A stretch of 8,498 nt of DNA from Atribacteria bacterium SCGC AAA255-G05 (lineage in GTDB: Bacteria > Atribacterota > Phoenicimicrobiia > Phoenicimicrobiales > Phoenicimicrobiaceae), in NCBI GenBank assembly GCA_000405605.1, contig ASPA01000081.1:1-8498 (forward strand). The letters are read 5' to 3'. How positions within the stretch are numbered: the first letter of the stretch is position 1; the number at the start of each line of letters is the position of its first letter. Shown piece after piece: positions 7,083-8,498 of the stretch. Position numbers and translations under genes: made by a program. The notes under the pieces were generated by a model, which searched no databases, had not been told where the DNA came from, and saw only the letters and a list, made by a program, of their open reading frames with translations.

Positions 7083-7091
7083 ATCACCTCC
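7083..7091 (-). promoter_or_regulatory. Very strong ribosome binding site in front of the ATA codon of lacI
   Basis: GGAGGTGAT on the minus strand matches nine consecutive bases of the anti-Shine-Dalgarno complement. It ends 5 nt before ATA 7077 (GGAGG itself is 9 nt away). It also contains the TGA stop (7086-7084) that closes the lacI frame upstream, which rules out an earlier start. It lies just after the end of the glycosyltransferase fragment at 7100. Confidence 0.75.
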
Positions 7092-7099
7092 ACAAATCA

Positions 7100-7465
7100 T
7101 TATATAATCATTTTTAATTTTTCTTTTAAGCTTTCAAGGGAAAAAAATTCTATAAATCCCTGGTTTCTGTCCCCAATACCTCTTTTGTCTATATGCTCAT
7201 ATAGGCCATATTCATGTTCTATATGCACTACATAAGGAGACAGTTTTTTAATTTTTTTTGCTACCGGCCTCCACCAAAAACGATTCGAAGTATCTATTAA
7301 AGGGAAAACCCCTTCGCCGGTCCCGTCTGTATGGCTTATTACCAGAACATCTCTTTCTGGATTTTCTTTCTGGATAAATTCTCTGGCTTCTTCACAAAAT
7401 GTGGCAATACCACATAACCTTGGATAATAACTTGATATTAAGACTATTGGTTTTCTATTTGACAT
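7100..7465 (-). pseudogene. 5' fragment of a GT4 glycosyltransferase gene (121 codons)
   Basis: Residues 7-107 read as the N-terminal Rossmann half of a GT4 enzyme: IVLISSYYPRLCGIATFCEE (7-26), DVLVISHTDGTGEGVFPLID (39-58), WWRPVAKKI (64-72) and VVHIEHEYGLYE (79-90). After NQGFIEFF the family sequence ends and a short unrelated tail (SLESLKEKLKMII) runs to a stop 22 nt before the lacI start. The whole donor-binding domain is missing, so it cannot be an active transferase. ATG 7465 has AAGGA (7474-7478) 8 nt upstream, so a short protein could still be made. From memory, the missing part corresponds to the kind of sequence seen at 2-811. It is best read as a deletion remnant fused to the lacI leader. 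Confidence 0.75.
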
Positions 7466-7482
7466 TATTTACATCCTTATAG

Positions 7483-7493
7483 GGTATAATACC
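7483..7493. repeat. Short dyad GGTATAATACC between promoter and start codon
   Basis: Arms GGTAT (7483-7487) and ATACC (7489-7493) flank a single A. It lies downstream of the candidate minus-strand -10 and upstream of ATG 7465, a usual place for a repressor operator. Its half-site GGTAT is also the half-site of the 23-bp repeats at 7718-7786, though five bases can match by chance. Confidence 0.2.
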
Positions 7494-7531
7494 TTGAATA
7501 AATTGTAGAAAAGAGGAGTCACACACAAATT

Positions 7532-7540
7532 ATTATACCA
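7532..7540 (-). promoter_or_regulatory. Candidate extended -10 promoter reading toward the glycosyltransferase fragment and lacI
   Basis: On the minus strand TGGTATAAT is a perfect extended -10 (TGn plus TATAAT). No good -35 is seen at 16-18 nt, which extended -10 promoters tolerate. The RNA would begin near 7525 and carry a leader of about 60 nt before ATG 7465. It would be the main visible promoter for the chain fragment, lacI, GH13_18, GH130. The leader contains the small dyad GGTAT-A-ATACC (7483-7493). Confidence 0.4.
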
Positions 7541-8029
7541 CAAATAGCTTAACAAAAGTAAAATTAACGGATAGTGGGAATCTATCTAAAGAAAAGAAAG
7601 CAAAATCAATTTTTCCTTCTCCTTTCTCTTTTAATTTTTTAAAATTAACAGCAGCAACAGCATCTTTTTCTCTCTTTGTTGTTGTTAAATTGGTAATGTT
7701 AAGATTGGTATTGTTAGGGTATCGTTTTGATACCAAAGAAAGTATCATATTGCTACCAATAGAGGTATCATTTTGCTACCAACAAAATCTATTATTTTCC
7801 CCGGATCCGGATGCTTTGTGAGCTCTTTAAGAAAAATAACCTGATAGATATTGTTTCTGTAATGACCGGGAGTAGATTTACCCCTGGTTACATTTTTAAT
7901 CAGACCAAATTTAATCAGGGTATTCTGGTATCTAAGTAAGGTAGTTTTAGCAATCCCCATCTGCTGACAAAGGGAATCTATCCTTTTCTTCCTAATACCA
8001 ATGACTAAATTATCCCGTAACCCGTATTT
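7533..8029 (-). pseudogene. Broken winged-helix (replication-initiator-like) gene
   Basis: The frame opens after TAA 8032-8030 with no usable start and encodes KKRIDSLCQQMGIAKTTLLR, then YQNTLIKFGLIKNV and GHYRNNIYQVIFLKELTKHP. This has the look of a helix-turn-helix with wing, as in phage or plasmid initiators and DnaD-like proteins. It stops at 7745. The next frame (7748-7533) continues with VSKRYPNNTNLNITNLTTTK and KREKDAVAAVNFKKLKEKGE, an Asn/Thr linker with in-phase 5-residue repeats (15-nt units at 7689-7718), then loses coding character. A single added base between 7757 and 7764 would join the two frames. ATG 7960 lacks a ribosome binding site. I read it as one decayed gene missing both ends and carrying one frameshift. 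The exact family is not recognised. Confidence 0.55.
7718..7786. repeat. Three tandem 23-bp repeats with internal dyads (iteron-like)
   Basis: Units at 7718-7740, 7741-7763 and 7764-7786 are head-to-tail with no gap. The cores are GGTATCGTTTTGATACC, AGTATCATATTGCTACC and GGTATCATTTTGCTACC, each followed by an A-rich 6-nt spacer. The first core is a perfect 6-bp inverted repeat around GTTTT; the others keep most of it. The 23-nt period is not a multiple of three, so the repeat is kept at DNA level rather than as a peptide repeat in one frame. Initiators such as RepA_N and lambda O have origin repeats inside their own gene, which fits the winged-helix remnant around this array. Confidence 0.6.
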
Positions 8030-8035
8030 TTAATC

Positions 8036-8067
8036 GGTCAATAGGTCAATTGGCGAATTAGTCAATT
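8036..8067. repeat. Four tandem 8-bp repeats, consensus GGTCAATT
   Basis: Four contiguous octamers begin at 8036, 8044, 8052 and 8060. The second is exactly GGTCAATT; the first, third and fourth differ by one or two bases. They lie between the winged-helix remnant and the divergent PLD gene, 50 nt upstream of the latter's ATG. This may be a neutral microsatellite or a set of binding sites. Confidence 0.55.
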
Positions 8068-8118
8068 GAATAAACTTTTTTTCCAAAAAAGCAGGAATTC
8101 CCCAACCCTTTGTCGAAT

Positions 8119-8498
8119 ATGAAAAATAAAAAGAGATTTACAAAGATGTTTCAAAACAAAAAACAAATCAAAATAACTATCCTTCTTTTACTTACTATAA
8201 TTTTTATTTCCCAATTTTCTCTTTTCCCCTTGGCCAAAACCGAAGTCTACTTCTCCCTCTCGGACAATCCTCAAAAAGAAATCATTAAAAATATCAATCA
8301 AGCCGAAGCTTTTATTAACATAGCCATGTACATTTTCACCGATAGAGAAATCGCCCTTCCTCTTGTAAAAGCCCGCGAACGAGGTGTAAAGGTAAGGCTC
8401 TATCTGGATCAAGACCAGGTTGATTACCAATACAGCCAATCCCGCTTCCTGGTACAGAAGGGGATAAAAACAAGAATCAGTTCCAACAATTATATTAT
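8119..8498 (+). CDS. Secreted phospholipase D-family (PLD-like nuclease) protein, N-terminal part
   Basis: Open from ATG 8119 to the window edge, 126 whole codons. Residues 1-18 are strongly basic, followed by a hydrophobic run ITILLLLTIIFISQF (19-33) and a possible cleavage region near PLAKT (37-41), so an exported or membrane-anchored protein is predicted. The mature part shows YFSLSDNPQKEIIKNINQAE (44-63), INIAMYIFTDREIALPLVKA (66-85), RERGVKVRLYLDQDQVDYQY (86-105) and SRFLVQKGIKTRISSNNY (108-125). This is the classic start of a Nuc-type PLD domain, which cuts phosphodiester bonds. The first HKD (HxK) motif should follow just beyond the edge. Ribosome binding is unclear at ATG 8119 and at the alternative ATG 8146, and the latter would still leave a signal peptide. 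Its C-ending codons differ from the AT-rich neighbours. Confidence 0.85.
   Translation, partial: MKNKKRFTKMFQNKKQIKITILLLLTIIFISQFSLFPLAKTEVYFSLSDNPQKEIIKNINQAEAFINIAMYIFTDREIALPLVKARERGVKVRLYLDQDQVDYQYSQSRFLVQKGIKTRISSNNYI

Noticed and set aside
7095..7112. Minus-strand TATAAT at 7104-7099 as a private lacI promoter, with AATCATT repeats 11 nt apart.
   Set aside because: No -35 hexamer at a usable distance, and transcription would begin almost at the ribosome binding site; chance AT-rich match is more likely.
7459..7490. Plus-strand TTGACA (7459-7464) and TATAAT (7485-7490), both perfect hexamers.
   Set aside because: The spacer is 20 nt, too long for a normal sigma-70 promoter, and it would read antisense into the broken gene with no plus-strand ORF behind it.
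7576..7982. Repeated 11-mer GGGAATCTATC at 7576-7586 and 7972-7982, possible element boundaries.
   Set aside because: Flanking bases diverge at once and no transposase or target duplication is seen; probably chance.
8188..8439. Minus-strand ORF of 83 codons.
   Set aside because: It is antisense to the clearly recognisable PLD coding frame, without a ribosome binding site or family motifs.

Overview
The window is AT-rich bacterial DNA, roughly one third G+C by eye. It has strong AGGAGG-type ribosome binding sites and at least one TTG start. Gene content (GT4 glycosyltransferases, a GH130 phosphorylase, a GH13_18 phosphorylase, a LacI regulator, a secreted PLD-type nuclease) suits an anaerobic, sugar-using, low-GC bacterium such as a Clostridia/Halanaerobiales relative or Atribacterota. 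I cannot fix the taxon from sequence alone.

Layout. Positions 1-3094 (plus strand) hold three carbohydrate genes: the C-terminal part of a GT4 glycosyltransferase that enters from upstream, a second complete GT4 glycosyltransferase (924-2126), and an (alpha/alpha)6-toroid protein (2105-3094) overlapping it by 22 nt. Facing them on the minus strand, in order of transcription, are a 5' fragment of another GT4 gene (7465-7100), a LacI-family regulator (7077-6064), a GH13_18 sugar phosphorylase (5996-4269) and a GH130 beta-mannoside phosphorylase (4117-3212). Positions 7533-8029 hold the broken remains of a winged-helix, initiator-like gene with a 3 x 23-bp repeat array. The window ends with the start of a secreted PLD-family protein on the plus strand.

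How the genes may work together. Two cytoplasmic GT4 enzymes would build an oligosaccharide or glycoconjugate. Two cytoplasmic phosphorylases would split mannosides and glucosides with phosphate to give sugar-1-phosphates, and the LacI protein would control at least the minus-strand genes. This could be an intracellular mannoside reserve or compatible-solute cycle. That is inference; sugar specificities cannot be read from sequence alone.

Main points for a second look. (1) The GT4/toroid pair is split exactly at an A_AAA_AAA slippery heptamer followed by a stop codon, and one -1 shift fuses the two frames. (2) The LacI gene has no ATG, GTG or TTG in front of its helix-turn-helix; a near-perfect ribosome binding site precedes an ATA codon where ATG is expected. 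(3) A GT4 gene fragment lies between the broken winged-helix gene and lacI. (4) Tandem 23-bp repeats, each with a dyad, sit inside the broken winged-helix gene.
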